60,008 nucleotides of DNA from CAZIZT01 sp964544085 (GCA_964544085.1 CAZIZT010000011.1:1-60008); one strand, 5' to 3'. Shown: positions 10,272-17,067, numbered from the stretch's first letter. Translations and numbers: made by a program. The notes: generated by a model from the letters alone, not told the origin.

Positions 10272-12062
10272 TCACCGCTCGCTTGGTATGCTCTCTTTTT
10301 TGTAGTCAAATATCTCGAAGAAACCGGATAACGGTGCGGCTGGATTCATTTTCTTAAGCGCCTTCAATACAGTGATGCCGCTTTCGGTTATCATGTTTAG
10401 ACCAACGTAGCCTGCCTGTTTACAAGCCATGTAGGCGTCACTGAATTCCTCATCACTCAAGCCGCTGATCCTTTGGGCTTCCCTCATTTTTCCAGGTGGA
10501 ATTCTGATCTTTTTCTCCTTTTCGTATTCCAGGCCTGTGGATGCCATCGATTCCAGAACCCTGCACATGGGCGGTGTTACAGGCGTGGCGAATCCCTGTG
10601 GTACGGTATCCAGAGCCTTTTTCATCAATGTACCTGCTTCGGTCTGGATGATATTGCCGTCCGGGAGTATCTCGATTAGATGAAGTGCTTCCAGCCAGTC
10701 CAGCGCCCGTGTAATACTCTGCTGCTGTTTCTCGTTTTCTCCTTCAAGTAACTCTTTGACTGTTAAGCCATTTTTGGGCAGCTGCTTCAAAAGCTGTGCC
10801 TCGTTTTTACGCAGATATGCTCTTCTTTTTACATTTTCCGCTGCATAAGCGCATAGGTATCCAGCATAGGTTGGCTCTTTGCTTCCTACCAGACCTTCCT
10901 TTTTTGCCGTTTCATACCACTCGATATTTGGCGAGGAGAATACCTTTCTTGTCATGGTTATGGACTTGACCGAGACGGACGATATACCCCTTTGTTTTTT
11001 TCTAAACTCCTTTGCAATTAATTTTCCAATGCGTGTTGGCGAGAATGCTGCTTCTTCATTTTTCTGTGTGCGGTTAATGAATTCAAAGGCTTCAAGTTCA
11101 TTTATCGTCGCTTGTGTATCAATAGCGCCAAGTTTTGTTGCTTCCCTCATGAGTTTATTGAGCTTTTCTTCTATCTGGCTGATCGTAACCTTTGAACCCT
11201 CATCTATCAGAAGCAACACCTGTAGCGCTTCCTCGCTTAAACGAATTGACCAGATCTGCTCCCTCGAGGCCCCGCTGTATAGTCTGTATGCTTCCAGTAT
11301 CCAGGAACCTGCATCGGTTAGACGATCATCCCCTGAGAGATACCCCAGCAGTTGTAACCAGTAGGTTTTCTCCTTATCCAGCGTTCTGCCGTCAGCAATC
11401 GCTGCAAGATCACTCATAATGGTTGGTGAAACAACCAGTCCTTCATTCACAAAACCACCCATTTCCAGGGCGTTTTTTATAGCCTGTCCTAATGCTGTAA
11501 ATGTGAAAATGCGCGTATCCGGTACACTATAGGCTATCAATCTCATAGCCTCGAGAAGATCTTCAAAGTGCTGTCCCATTTTTATAAGTGATGTGGATGC
11601 CGGTCCATGGGGCATGGTCCGTATATAGGCAGCAAGTTGATGATTTATCTCGAGCATGGGGGCACACCCTGAGTATATTTTCAACATTTCAGTTCCTGCA
11701 CCGTTGAGTTTACGTGTTTCAGGATCGAGAAAACCACGTTCTTTCAGTATCGCTTCTGATATTTCCCCGGCTCTTCCTCCCTTATTTGCTGCATCGAGCA
11801 TAGCAATGATCTCTGAACCAATCCATCTGTAATCCTTCTCCCATTGATCCGGATGCTTTATGACGCCTGTATCTACGAGTCTTTTTAACAAGTGAGCAAG
11901 TCTTTCCCCGGCGGGAGTAGTTCTAAGCTTCAGGTTTTCGTCATACTCTACAATGCCAGCATATTGCAGTATTTCAGCTTCCGGGAGATGTTCTTTTGTG
12001 ACACTTTCTTGCGACTCGATAAACCTTAGCAAAAGGGATGCTTCTTTTGATTTGATAATCAT
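10272..12062 (-). CDS. DUF505-like protein of unknown function
   Basis: The frame reaches a GTG at 12071. The ATG at 12062 is preferred because GGGAGG lies 8 bases before it, whereas the GTG lies inside that ribosome site. The roughly 596-residue product is soluble and helical, with repeated segments resembling small winged-helix units (for example LAHLLKRLVDTGVI, IGKLIAKEFRKK, TEAGTLMKKAL). It resembles DUF505, a family of anaerobic archaea and bacteria; that match is from memory and moderately sure. No catalytic motif was recognised. It has its own strong promoter and two CCCGTTTG repeats upstream, so it is probably regulated. It may be cotranscribed with the RACo-like gene. Confidence 0.65.
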   Translation of the reverse strand: MIIKSKEASLLLRFIESQESVTKEHLPEAEILQYAGIVEYDENLKLRTTPAGERLAHLLKRLVDTGVIKHPDQWEKDYRWIGSEIIAMLDAANKGGRAGEISEAILKERGFLDPETRKLNGAGTEMLKIYSGCAPMLEINHQLAAYIRTMPHGPASTSLIKMGQHFEDLLEAMRLIAYSVPDTRIFTFTALGQAIKNALEMGGFVNEGLVVSPTIMSDLAAIADGRTLDKEKTYWLQLLGYLSGDDRLTDAGSWILEAYRLYSGASREQIWSIRLSEEALQVLLLIDEGSKVTISQIEEKLNKLMREATKLGAIDTQATINELEAFEFINRTQKNEEAAFSPTRIGKLIAKEFRKKQRGISSVSVKSITMTRKVFSSPNIEWYETAKKEGLVGSKEPTYAGYLCAYAAENVKRRAYLRKNEAQLLKQLPKNGLTVKELLEGENEKQQQSITRALDWLEALHLIEILPDGNIIQTEAGTLMKKALDTVPQGFATPVTPPMCRVLESMASTGLEYEKEKKIRIPPGKMREAQRISGLSDEEFSDAYMACKQAGYVGLNMITESGITVLKALKKMNPAAPLSGFFEIFDYKKESIPSER

Positions 12063-12097
12063 GGCTCTCACCTCCCGTTTGTTCGATTACTAAGTTA

Positions 12098-12126
12098 AAT
12101 ATATTGCCCGTTTGATTGTTCGTCAA
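12098..12126 (-). promoter_or_regulatory. Sigma-70-type promoter for the DUF505-like gene
   Basis: On the minus strand, TTGACG (12126-12121) and TATATT (12103-12098) are separated by 17 bases, with the gene start about 36 bases beyond. The 8-mer CCCGTTTG (plus strand) occurs at 12074-12081 and again at 12107-12114, 33 bp apart, about three helical turns. One copy is in the spacer and the other at the ribosome site, so it could be a repressor-binding pair. Confidence 0.6.
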
Positions 12127-12185
12127 TTATCAGTATTTTTTGGTTAGACCACTATTCTAACTGTTAAAAAAACAATAACTTAATA

Positions 12186-12213
12186 TTGAATTTTTGAAAA
12201 AAGGTGCTATATT
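12186..12213 (+). promoter_or_regulatory. Probable promoter for the split-Soret cytochrome operon
   Basis: TTGAAT at 12186-12191 and TATATT at 12208-12213 with 16 bases between. Transcription would begin near 12220, giving a leader that includes the 14-codon frame and both palindromes before the cytochrome start at 12585. Confidence 0.45.
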
Positions 12214-12245
12214 AAACCTGTACGTAAAAGGCAGGAAGGGGGTGT

Positions 12246-12290
12246 ATGTTTGGCTGGATGTATCTGCCAATAGTAAGATATGGAATATGA
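12246..12290 (+). CDS. Possible 14-residue leader peptide
   Basis: An ATG at 12246 follows the purine-rich GGAAGGGGG and opens a 14-codon frame (MFGWMYLPIVRYGI) ending in TGA. It is the first start codon after the predicted transcription start and has the best ribosome site in this leader. It could be a regulatory leader peptide or chance. Function is unknown. Confidence 0.25.
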   Translation: MFGWMYLPIVRYGI

Positions 12291-12316
12291 CGAATATGAC
12301 AGTGAATATGTAACAT

Positions 12317-12329
12317 TGACCAGCGGTCA
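12317..12329. repeat. Inverted repeat TGACC-AGC-GGTCA
   Basis: A perfect 5+5 bp inverted repeat with a 3 base centre, about 100 bases downstream of the predicted start of the cytochrome transcript. Possible binding site for a dimeric regulator. Confidence 0.35.
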
Positions 12330-12365
12330 TTTAAAAGGCGCCTACGGTACTCCGTCCCACTTTTA

Positions 12366-12379
12366 TTACGTTAACGTAA
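12366..12379. repeat. Perfect 14 bp palindrome TTACGTTAACGTAA
   Basis: A perfect palindrome in the leader of the cytochrome operon, 37 bp after the preceding inverted repeat. Its symmetry suits a dimeric DNA-binding protein better than an RNA hairpin, since there is no loop. The regulator is unknown. Confidence 0.4.
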
Positions 12380-12584
12380 AAAGTAATAAATTCCATCCTG
12401 TTTCCACCAGTCGCTTAATTCCACTTTCTGGTTTAAATAAACAGAAGGTTAGAATCGTATTTTATAAAGTAGTTCGACAGATATTAACTATATTTTACAT
12501 CAATGGGTGCACCGGGTCGGTGGTGGTGACGAATGCAATTGGCGTACCGGAACGTTTTACCATATTCTCAGAAGGAGGGTAAAG

Positions 12585-13601
12585 ATGGATAGGCGAAGGT
12601 TTTTCAAGAAACTCTTACTGGCGACAGGAGCTGGTGTTGTGGCTACGCCGGCTCTGGCAAGTGCTGCTCAACAACAGAGGAATCAAACGGGGATTCCTCC
12701 TATGCCTTGGGGTTACAAGGAGCTGGATCCTGAGGAGGTAAGAAAACTCGGGCATCTTGGTTACTATGCGTCTGAATGTGGAGCCGGGGTGGTCTGGGCT
12801 ATTATGTACTCATTAAAGAAGCGTGTTGGTTACCCGTACACAATGCTACCCATACCGGACATCGATGAGGTGATGGATGGAGTAAAACACCACAAGCATG
12901 TGGATATGCTATTCCATTATGCAGCAGGTGGCGTTGAGGGTTACGCTACTCTGTGTGGAGCAGCCAACGGTGCTGCATTTGCTATCGAATGTGCACTTGG
13001 TATGCACAAGGCTAAGGGTATAGTGCGCAGGCTTTACAGATGGTACGAATCCCATCCGTTTCCAAGTGAAAAGAGCAATGAGCTTGCTGAAAAGCATGAG
13101 TTCTTAGTGCCATATTACAAATTTGATAAGGCACTCCCGCGCGTTTGCTCACACTCCGTTTTATGCCATGTGCAGGTATCTCACTGGTGCAAGGTTTCCG
13201 GTTATGCAAGCGGCTCAAAGGAGAGGGCTGAAAGATGTGCACGTATAGCAGCTGATGTAGCTGCACACGCTGTGGTACTAATGAATGCTGAGATCAACGG
13301 TGAATTGCACAAATATCCATTTGTAGTTGATCATGATACTGCAAGCTGCAGGGTATGCCACTACAAGGGCAAGGTTTATGAGCAGGGGGCTTTCGATAGA
13401 GGCTTTATGGAGTGTGCGTCCTGTCATACAAAGGAGATAAAAGCTCATGCCAAAGAGTCTGAGTTAAAGACGGCATTCGGTATAAATATGGGTGAATGGG
13501 TTGGCGCAGCCGCTGTGGGTTCCCTTGCTGCTGTTGGCACGCACCTTGTTGTGACCAACTTGAGAAGCAAAGAGGAGGATGACGATGAAAAGAAGCAATA
13601 A
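12585..13601 (+). CDS. Tat-exported split-Soret-type dihaem cytochrome c with C-terminal membrane anchor
   Basis: The start at 12585 follows AGGAGGG and gives a 338-residue product; the frame itself is open further upstream. Residues 1-28 are a twin-arginine signal (RRRFFKK) ending near ALASAA. Two c-type haem motifs, CRVCH (255-259) and CASCH (277-281), lie late in the protein. Several conserved cysteines (65, 124, 136, 188, 194, 202, 218) fit a C_GCAxxG-type fold. This matches split-Soret cytochrome c, known from Desulfovibrio as a dimer with stacked haems and an Fe-S cluster. Unlike the soluble form, it ends with a hydrophobic helix (about 304-325) and an acidic tail, so it should be membrane-anchored. 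It overlaps the cytochrome b gene by 17 bp. Confidence 0.85.
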   Translation: MDRRRFFKKLLLATGAGVVATPALASAAQQQRNQTGIPPMPWGYKELDPEEVRKLGHLGYYASECGAGVVWAIMYSLKKRVGYPYTMLPIPDIDEVMDGVKHHKHVDMLFHYAAGGVEGYATLCGAANGAAFAIECALGMHKAKGIVRRLYRWYESHPFPSEKSNELAEKHEFLVPYYKFDKALPRVCSHSVLCHVQVSHWCKVSGYASGSKERAERCARIAADVAAHAVVLMNAEINGELHKYPFVVDHDTASCRVCHYKGKVYEQGAFDRGFMECASCHTKEIKAHAKESELKTAFGINMGEWVGAAAVGSLAAVGTHLVVTNLRSKEEDDDEKKQ

Positions 13602-14265
13602 AACGGTGCGAGTTGTGCGGCATACAAAGCTGTACATCTTTCTGCACTGGTTGATAGTATTTGAAGTGCTGGTGCTTCTTTTTACCGGTCTGAACCTAAC
13701 ACTCGGTGTTCCAGGTAGTGAGGCAATAAACTTCTTCAATAGAGGGACGGCACGAGCACTCCACATAGCTATGGGATTCATTTGGCTTGGTACGGTTATA
13801 TTCTTCCTATACTATTTTGTCATAAGCGGTGAATATTTCTGTTTTGGCTTAACAAACTCGTTGAAGTCCATCGACTTTTTCATTAAGGAGATTCGACTGT
13901 TCCTTCTGGGTAAACGTATGAAACATCCCATCAGGTACGATCCGGAAAAGGGTAGGTATGTTCAAAAGATTGCCCCTCCAGAGGTGGTAGCCTGGTGGCT
14001 ATGGTTTACCCTATGGGTACTGATCGCATTGACCGGTTTAGCACTGGTGTTCCCGACGCACTTTGGCATTATTTTGAGGCTCTCTCACTGGCTTATACCC
14101 AGCTGGCTTGATCCGGTCTCCTCAACGCAGGAACTACACGGTGTTATAGCCATTATGTTCGTTGTTGTGATGATTATTCATGCTTATGCTGCCTGGTACT
14201 TTGGTCTTGTAGGTTCTATGATAACCGGCGAACACGATGCACCTGTTGTAGAGAAGGAAGATTAG
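13585..14265 (+). CDS. Membrane cytochrome b subunit (cytochrome b561 / formate dehydrogenase gamma type)
   Basis: The ATG at 13585 lies 6 bases after GAGGAGG; an in-frame ATG at 13579 touches that site and is less likely. The product has 226 residues with four main membrane helices. Histidines suited to b-haem binding are in IFLHWL, ALHIAMGF, RLSHWL, QELHG and IIHAYAAW. The fold resembles the membrane b subunits of respiratory formate dehydrogenases and NiFe hydrogenases, which pass electrons between quinone and periplasmic partners. The only partner here is the anchored split-Soret-type cytochrome, with which it is co-translated, so the two probably form a quinone-linked electron transfer module. 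Confidence 0.85.
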   Translation: MKRSNKTVRVVRHTKLYIFLHWLIVFEVLVLLFTGLNLTLGVPGSEAINFFNRGTARALHIAMGFIWLGTVIFFLYYFVISGEYFCFGLTNSLKSIDFFIKEIRLFLLGKRMKHPIRYDPEKGRYVQKIAPPEVVAWWLWFTLWVLIALTGLALVFPTHFGIILRLSHWLIPSWLDPVSSTQELHGVIAIMFVVVMIIHAYAAWYFGLVGSMITGEHDAPVVEKED

Positions 14266-14276
14266 CTTGCTTGCAG

Positions 14277-14310
14277 GGGCTGCGGGCTTGGGTGGTTGGT
14301 TCCGCAGCCC
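14277..14310 (+). terminator. Terminator after the cytochrome operon
   Basis: GGGCTGCGG (14277-14285) pairs with CCGCAGCCC (14302-14310) around a 16 base loop. The following T-run is weak (TTAGATTTA), so termination may be partial. Confidence 0.6.
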
Positions 14311-14359
14311 TTAGATTTACACCTTCTAAATTTAAATATTTAGGAAGTTTACTATATTC

Positions 14360-14386
14360 TTGACAAAGGAAACATTTTTTTATAGT
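14360..14386 (+). promoter_or_regulatory. Promoter for the roadblock protein
   Basis: A consensus TTGACA at 14360-14365 and TATAGT at 14381-14386, 15 bases apart, just ahead of the roadblock gene. The spacing is short, so strength is uncertain. Confidence 0.5.
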
Positions 14387-14417
14387 GTTTTTTTAACAAA
14401 GCTTTCTTGGAGGGAGT

Positions 14418-14786
14418 ATGAAAGAGCAGAAGATTAATGATGTATTGCACAATCTGGTGGTGGCTAACTCGTCTATAGAGGGTGTGGCGCTGGTTACGTC
14501 TGACGGTTTGATGATAAGCAGTCAGCTTCCGGGGAATATGGATGAGGACAGAATTTCGGCTATGTCTGCGGCACTCTTATCTCTTTCTGAAAGGGCAGTG
14601 GAAGAGATGGACAAGGGAGTGCCGGAGCAGGTGACAATAAGAGGCAGCAATGGTTACATTGTTTTGACATCTGCAGGTGAGGAGGCAGTGTTAACTGTAA
14701 CCGCCAACAACAGCGCCAAGCTTGGTTTGTTGTACCTCGATATCAAGAAAGCAGCAAGCGAGATAAAGAAGATTTTTAGCATCTGA
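14418..14786 (+). CDS. Roadblock/LC7 domain protein
   Basis: The 122-residue protein is a single roadblock/LC7 domain (pattern ANSSIEGVALVTSDGLMISSQL, then long helix and strands). The ribosome site GGAGGGAGT and ATG are clear. Bacterial roadblock proteins usually dimerise and regulate small Ras-like GTPases such as MglA, in polarity or motility. No MglA-type gene is adjacent and the gene has its own promoter, so it looks monocistronic here. Partner and role are unknown. Confidence 0.85.
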   Translation: MKEQKINDVLHNLVVANSSIEGVALVTSDGLMISSQLPGNMDEDRISAMSAALLSLSERAVEEMDKGVPEQVTIRGSNGYIVLTSAGEEAVLTVTANNSAKLGLLYLDIKKAASEIKKIFSI

Positions 14787-14812
14787 TCGGCAATTTTTGC
14801 TTCAAATTGGTA

Positions 14813-14841
14813 TTGACTTTTGCGCTTTCATTTTGTATAAA
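14813..14841 (+). promoter_or_regulatory. Promoter for tRNA-Phe
   Basis: TTGACT (14813-14818), a 17 base spacer and TATAAA (14836-14841). The start would be about 6 bases before the mature tRNA. Confidence 0.75.
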
Positions 14842-14853
14842 GAACGCCGGTGA

Positions 14854-14929
14854 GCCGAGATAGCTCAGTCGGTAGAGCAAGGGACTGAAAATCCCTGTGT
14901 CCGTGGTTCGATTCCACGTCTCGGCACCA
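14854..14929 (+). tRNA. tRNA-Phe (GAA)
   Basis: A complete 76-base cloverleaf. The acceptor GCCGAGA pairs with TCTCGGC, the anticodon loop reads CTGAAAA (anticodon GAA), the T-loop is TTCGATT, and CCA is encoded at 14927-14929. It is flanked by its own promoter and a strong terminator, so it is a single-gene unit. Confidence 0.97.
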
Positions 14930-14946
14930 CCTAAAGCCTGTTATGT

Positions 14947-14980
14947 AGCCGTTTGAGGATTTTCCTCAAACGGCTTTTTT
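14947..14980 (+). terminator. Intrinsic terminator after tRNA-Phe
   Basis: AGCCGTTTGAGGA (14947-14959) pairs perfectly with TCCTCAAACGGCT (14963-14975) around a three-T loop and is followed by a T-run. A textbook terminator. Confidence 0.95.
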
Positions 14981-15000
14981 AGTATGTGTAGCCAAAACGG

Positions 15001-15029
15001 TTGACTTTGAGGGTTTTTTGTGGTATTAG
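15001..15029 (+). promoter_or_regulatory. Promoter for rpsT
   Basis: TTGACT at 15001-15006, a 17 base spacer and TATTAG at 15024-15029, about 35 bases before the rpsT start. Confidence 0.7.
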
Positions 15030-15063
15030 AGCTTGGCAAAATACGCGAAGGGAGGTAGGCTTA

Positions 15064-15333
15064 ATGGCCAATCACAAGTCGGCAATTAAGAGGGCACGAC
15101 AGAACAAGAAGCGGTATGCAAGAAATAAATCATACAGAACAAGGTTGAAGAATATTCTTAAGAAAGCAAGGCTCGCTATAGAGCAGGAAAAGGATCCAGA
15201 GGTTCTCCAGGCAAAGCTGCGGGAAGCTGAACGCCTTATTATGAAAATTAAAAGCAAGGGCATTATCCACAGAAACAAAGCCTCCAGACTCGTTTCGAGA
15301 CTCTATAAAAGGGCAAGAGCTAAAGCTTCATAG
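15064..15333 (+). CDS. rpsT: 30S ribosomal protein S20
   Basis: An 89-residue very basic helical protein with the S20 signature MANHKSAIKRARQN at the start. The frame stays open to 15001, but the ATG at 15064, preceded by GGGAGG, is the true start. S20 binds 16S rRNA early in 30S assembly. It is a single-gene unit: its own promoter is upstream and the terminator hairpin overlaps its stop codon. Confidence 0.97.
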   Translation: MANHKSAIKRARQNKKRYARNKSYRTRLKNILKKARLAIEQEKDPEVLQAKLREAERLIMKIKSKGIIHRNKASRLVSRLYKRARAKAS

Positions 15334-15350
15334 CTTTAGCTGCCTTTTTT
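15318..15350 (+). terminator. Terminator overlapping the rpsT stop codon
   Basis: AGCTAAAGC (15318-15326) pairs with GCTTTAGCT (15333-15341), followed by GCC and a T-run to 15350. The TAG stop lies in the loop and the start of the 3' arm. Confidence 0.9.
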
Positions 15351-15365
15351 CTATTCACACACCTT

Positions 15366-15464
15366 AAATTTATCCTTCATTGCGTCTTTCTGATACGTTA
15401 CGAATATACAATTATTTCTGTTACTAATTTATATCTTGACTAATCCTGTCAAAAGGATAAATTT
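15366..15464. repeat. 12 bp perfect inverted repeat flanking the orange-protein-like operon promoter
   Basis: AAATTTATCCTT at 15366-15377 and its exact reverse complement AAGGATAAATTT at 15453-15464 are separated by 75 bp. The second arm covers the predicted -10 box. Two half-sites far apart could be a looping operator or two separate sites for one regulator. Confidence 0.5.
15436..15463 (+). promoter_or_regulatory. Probable promoter of the DUF5320-NifX-MinD operon
   Basis: TTGACT at 15436-15441 and TAAATT at 15458-15463 with 16 bases between, about 40 bases before the first gene. No GG-N10-GC sigma-54 pattern was seen here, although the Desulfovibrio orange-protein operons are sigma-54 dependent. 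Confidence 0.5.
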
Positions 15465-15505
15465 GTAACTGGTCTGAATTAGTAAAAAATTGTAGGAGGT
15501 GTAAT

Positions 15506-15826
15506 ATGCCTTGGGGTGATAGAACAGGACCAGTTGGAGCTGGACCCAGAACCGGTAGAGGATTGGGCTATTGTTCGGGGTACTCGGTTCCCGGATATAT
15601 GCATTTCGGCGGTTTCGGAAGGGGTTTTGGCAGAGGTTTCGGCCGTGGTTTCGGCCGGGGTTTTGGCAGAGGCTTTGGATGGGCACGGGGTTTCGGTTTT
15701 GGACCCTATCCCTATTACCATGCTCCAAGCAAAGAGGATGAAAAACGCCTCCTTGAGTCAGAGCTGGAGAGGCTAAACGAAGCTACTCAGAGCATTAAGA
15801 AAAGACTCGAGGAGCTCGGAGAGTAA
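15506..15826 (+). CDS. DUF5320-type protein with GFGR repeats and C-terminal coiled coil
   Basis: This 106-residue protein starts MPWGDRTGPVGAGPRTGRG, typical of small DUF5320-type proteins found beside NifX-like proteins. Residues about 36-59 are five GFGR units and a GFGW, and the last 30 residues form a charged helix likely to be a coiled coil (KEDEKRLLESELERLNEAT). The strong ribosome site GTAGGAGG precedes the ATG. Its function is unknown. The arginine/glycine/phenylalanine repeat looks disordered and could bind nucleic acid, metal or a partner. A terminator follows, so part of the transcription may stop before the NifX-like gene. Confidence 0.75.
   Translation: MPWGDRTGPVGAGPRTGRGLGYCSGYSVPGYMHFGGFGRGFGRGFGRGFGRGFGRGFGWARGFGFGPYPYYHAPSKEDEKRLLESELERLNEATQSIKKRLEELGE
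15611..15682 (+). repeat. Six tandem 12 bp coding repeats (GFGR)
   Basis: Six in-frame 12-base units of the form GG-TT-GG-plus-arginine codon encode five GFGR and one GFGW. Units differ at third positions (ttc/ttt, gga/ggc, agg/aga/cgt/cgg). The protein repeat therefore seems to be kept by selection and is not a recent slippage product. Confidence 0.85.
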
Positions 15827-15837
15827 GGCACTACCCT

Positions 15838-15871
15838 CCCCGTCGACGAGAAAGTCGGCGGGGTTTTTTCT
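15838..15871 (+). terminator. Intrinsic terminator after the GFGR-repeat gene
   Basis: CCCCGTCGAC (15838-15847) pairs with GTCGGCGGGG (15854-15863) with one G-T pair around GAGAAA, followed by a T-run. Its place within a gene cluster suggests that the small repeat protein is made in excess of the downstream ATPases. Confidence 0.85.
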
Positions 15872-15895
15872 TAGAAATCGGATGGAGGTTGATAG

Positions 15896-16240
15896 ATGAA
15901 AATTATGATAACGGCGCGTGGGGATACCCTTAATGCACCTATGGATGAAAGGTACGGCAGAGCGGAGTATTTCATAATCTACGATACAGAAAGTGGAGAC
16001 TATGAAGCAATAAAGAATCCATACATTAACGACAGAGGTGGTGTTGGTGTTTCTGTTGCCAAATTTACCCTTGAAAAGGGTGTTGATGCTATCATATCGG
16101 GCAGTTTTGGGCCCAACGCACAGGATGTACTAAAATCGGGCAATATCAAGCTTTACACAGCAAAGGATATGAGTGTATCCGATGCCATAGAGGCATACAG
16201 GAGTGGGAAATTAACACCTTTTACAGGTGAGGGACAATGA
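15896..16240 (+). CDS. NifX/orange-protein-like metal cluster-binding protein
   Basis: The 114-residue protein belongs to the dinitrogenase iron-molybdenum cofactor (NifX/NifB C-terminal, MTH1175-like) family. It shows the usual ITARGDTLNAPMDERYGRAEYFIIYD start and the central GGVGVSVAKFTLEKGVDAIISG. Members bind metal clusters; the Desulfovibrio orange protein binds a Mo-Cu-S cluster. Here the genes that follow are MinD/ferredoxin ATPases, not nitrogenase, so an orange-protein-like role fits better than nitrogen fixation. The stop overlaps the next start (ATGA). Confidence 0.9.
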   Translation: MKIMITARGDTLNAPMDERYGRAEYFIIYDTESGDYEAIKNPYINDRGGVGVSVAKFTLEKGVDAIISGSFGPNAQDVLKSGNIKLYTAKDMSVSDAIEAYRSGKLTPFTGEGQ

Positions 16241-17067
16241 AAATAGCTGTAGCGAGTGGTAAAGGGGGCACGGGCAAAACAACCATAGCCACGATGCTCG
16301 CCTATGCCACAGGTAGTGGGCAGTACGTGGATTGCGACGCAGAGGAGCCCAATGGACACATCTTTTTGAAGCCGGCAATAGAGAAAGAGTTTGATTTCAC
16401 GATGCCCATTCCCCACATCAACACGGATGTTTGTACCTTTTGTCAAAAATGCGAAGAAGCTTGCGTCTACAAGGCGATAGTTATTGTGCCACAGATAAAA
16501 AAGGTAATGTTTTTTGACGATCTTTGTCACGCCTGTGGCACGTGTAGCTATGTTTGTCCTGTTGAGGGTGCCATAGAGGAAATAGATCAGCCGGTAGGCA
16601 GAATACGCATCGGCAGGGCTAAAGACCTGCATTTTCTTGAAGGCAGGTTGAATATTAAAGAAGCAAGTGCCACACAGCTAATAAATAACCTCAAAAAGCA
16701 CATTATAAAGGACGCTACTGTTGTACTGGATGCTCCCCCTGGCACAAGCTGCAGCGTGGTAGCTACGCTTGACGGCGTTGACTACGTGTTGCTTGTAACT
16801 GAGCCCACGCCCTTTGGCTTGAGCGATTTGAAGCTCTCTGTGGAACTTGTTGAGAGCATGAATTTGCCCTTCTCCATTGTTGTTAATAAAGATCGGGATG
16901 ATGTTACTATTATCGATGAGTACGCAAAGCAAAAAGGGATAGATATCATTTACAGGCTTCCCTTCAGCGAAGAGTTTGCTAAACTCTACTCTGAAGGCAT
17001 TCTACCGTTTGACGATTACAGATCGGACTTTGAAAATCTCCTTAAAAAGATAGAGGAACGAATATGA
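16237..17067 (+). CDS. MinD/Mrp-type ATPase with inserted two-[4Fe-4S] ferredoxin domain (first copy)
   Basis: This 276-residue P-loop ATPase has the deviant Walker A GKGGTGKTT at residues about 9-17. The ferredoxin-like insertion at about 66-118 holds two four-cysteine sets, beginning CTFCQKCEEAC and CHACGTCSYVC. The switch/Walker B region DAPPGTSCSVV lies near 168. Such proteins sit in tandem pairs in orange-protein clusters and in archaea and are thought to carry or load Fe-S or other metal clusters using ATP. Its start overlaps the NifX-like stop, and its end overlaps the second copy by 4 bp. Confidence 0.92.
   Translation: MKIAVASGKGGTGKTTIATMLAYATGSGQYVDCDAEEPNGHIFLKPAIEKEFDFTMPIPHINTDVCTFCQKCEEACVYKAIVIVPQIKKVMFFDDLCHACGTCSYVCPVEGAIEEIDQPVGRIRIGRAKDLHFLEGRLNIKEASATQLINNLKKHIIKDATVVLDAPPGTSCSVVATLDGVDYVLLVTEPTPFGLSDLKLSVELVESMNLPFSIVVNKDRDDVTIIDEYAKQKGIDIIYRLPFSEEFAKLYSEGILPFDDYRSDFENLLKKIEERI

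Larger units (their letters stand above)
12072..12584. other. 513 bp divergent regulatory region without a convincing long gene
   Basis: This region separates the minus-strand DUF505-like gene from the plus-strand cytochrome pair. It contains a promoter in each direction. It also holds a 14-codon leader reading frame, a 13 bp inverted repeat and a 14 bp palindrome, listed separately. The predicted plus-strand transcript would have about 365 bases of leader before the cytochrome gene, unusually long for this compact genome. A 100-codon frame at 12280-12582 has no good ribosome site and no recognisable composition, and is not called a gene. Confidence 0.6.

Noticed and set aside
10879..11364. 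161-codon plus-strand frame
   Set aside because: Antisense to the DUF505-like gene and rich in serine, with no domain.
12280..12582. 100-codon plus-strand frame in the cytochrome leader
   Set aside because: No ribosome site, no recognisable domain and overlap with the palindromes; more likely leader RNA.
13579..13584. Upstream ATG for the cytochrome b gene
   Set aside because: It directly touches the ribosome site; the ATG at 13585 has proper spacing.
15421..15505. Sigma-54 promoter for the orange-protein-like operon
   Set aside because: No GG-N10-GC pattern was found; a sigma-70-type promoter is present.
15611..15682. Tandem repeat considered as a CRISPR or minisatellite
   Set aside because: Units are 12 bp, directly adjacent without spacers, in frame and differ at third positions; a coding repeat.
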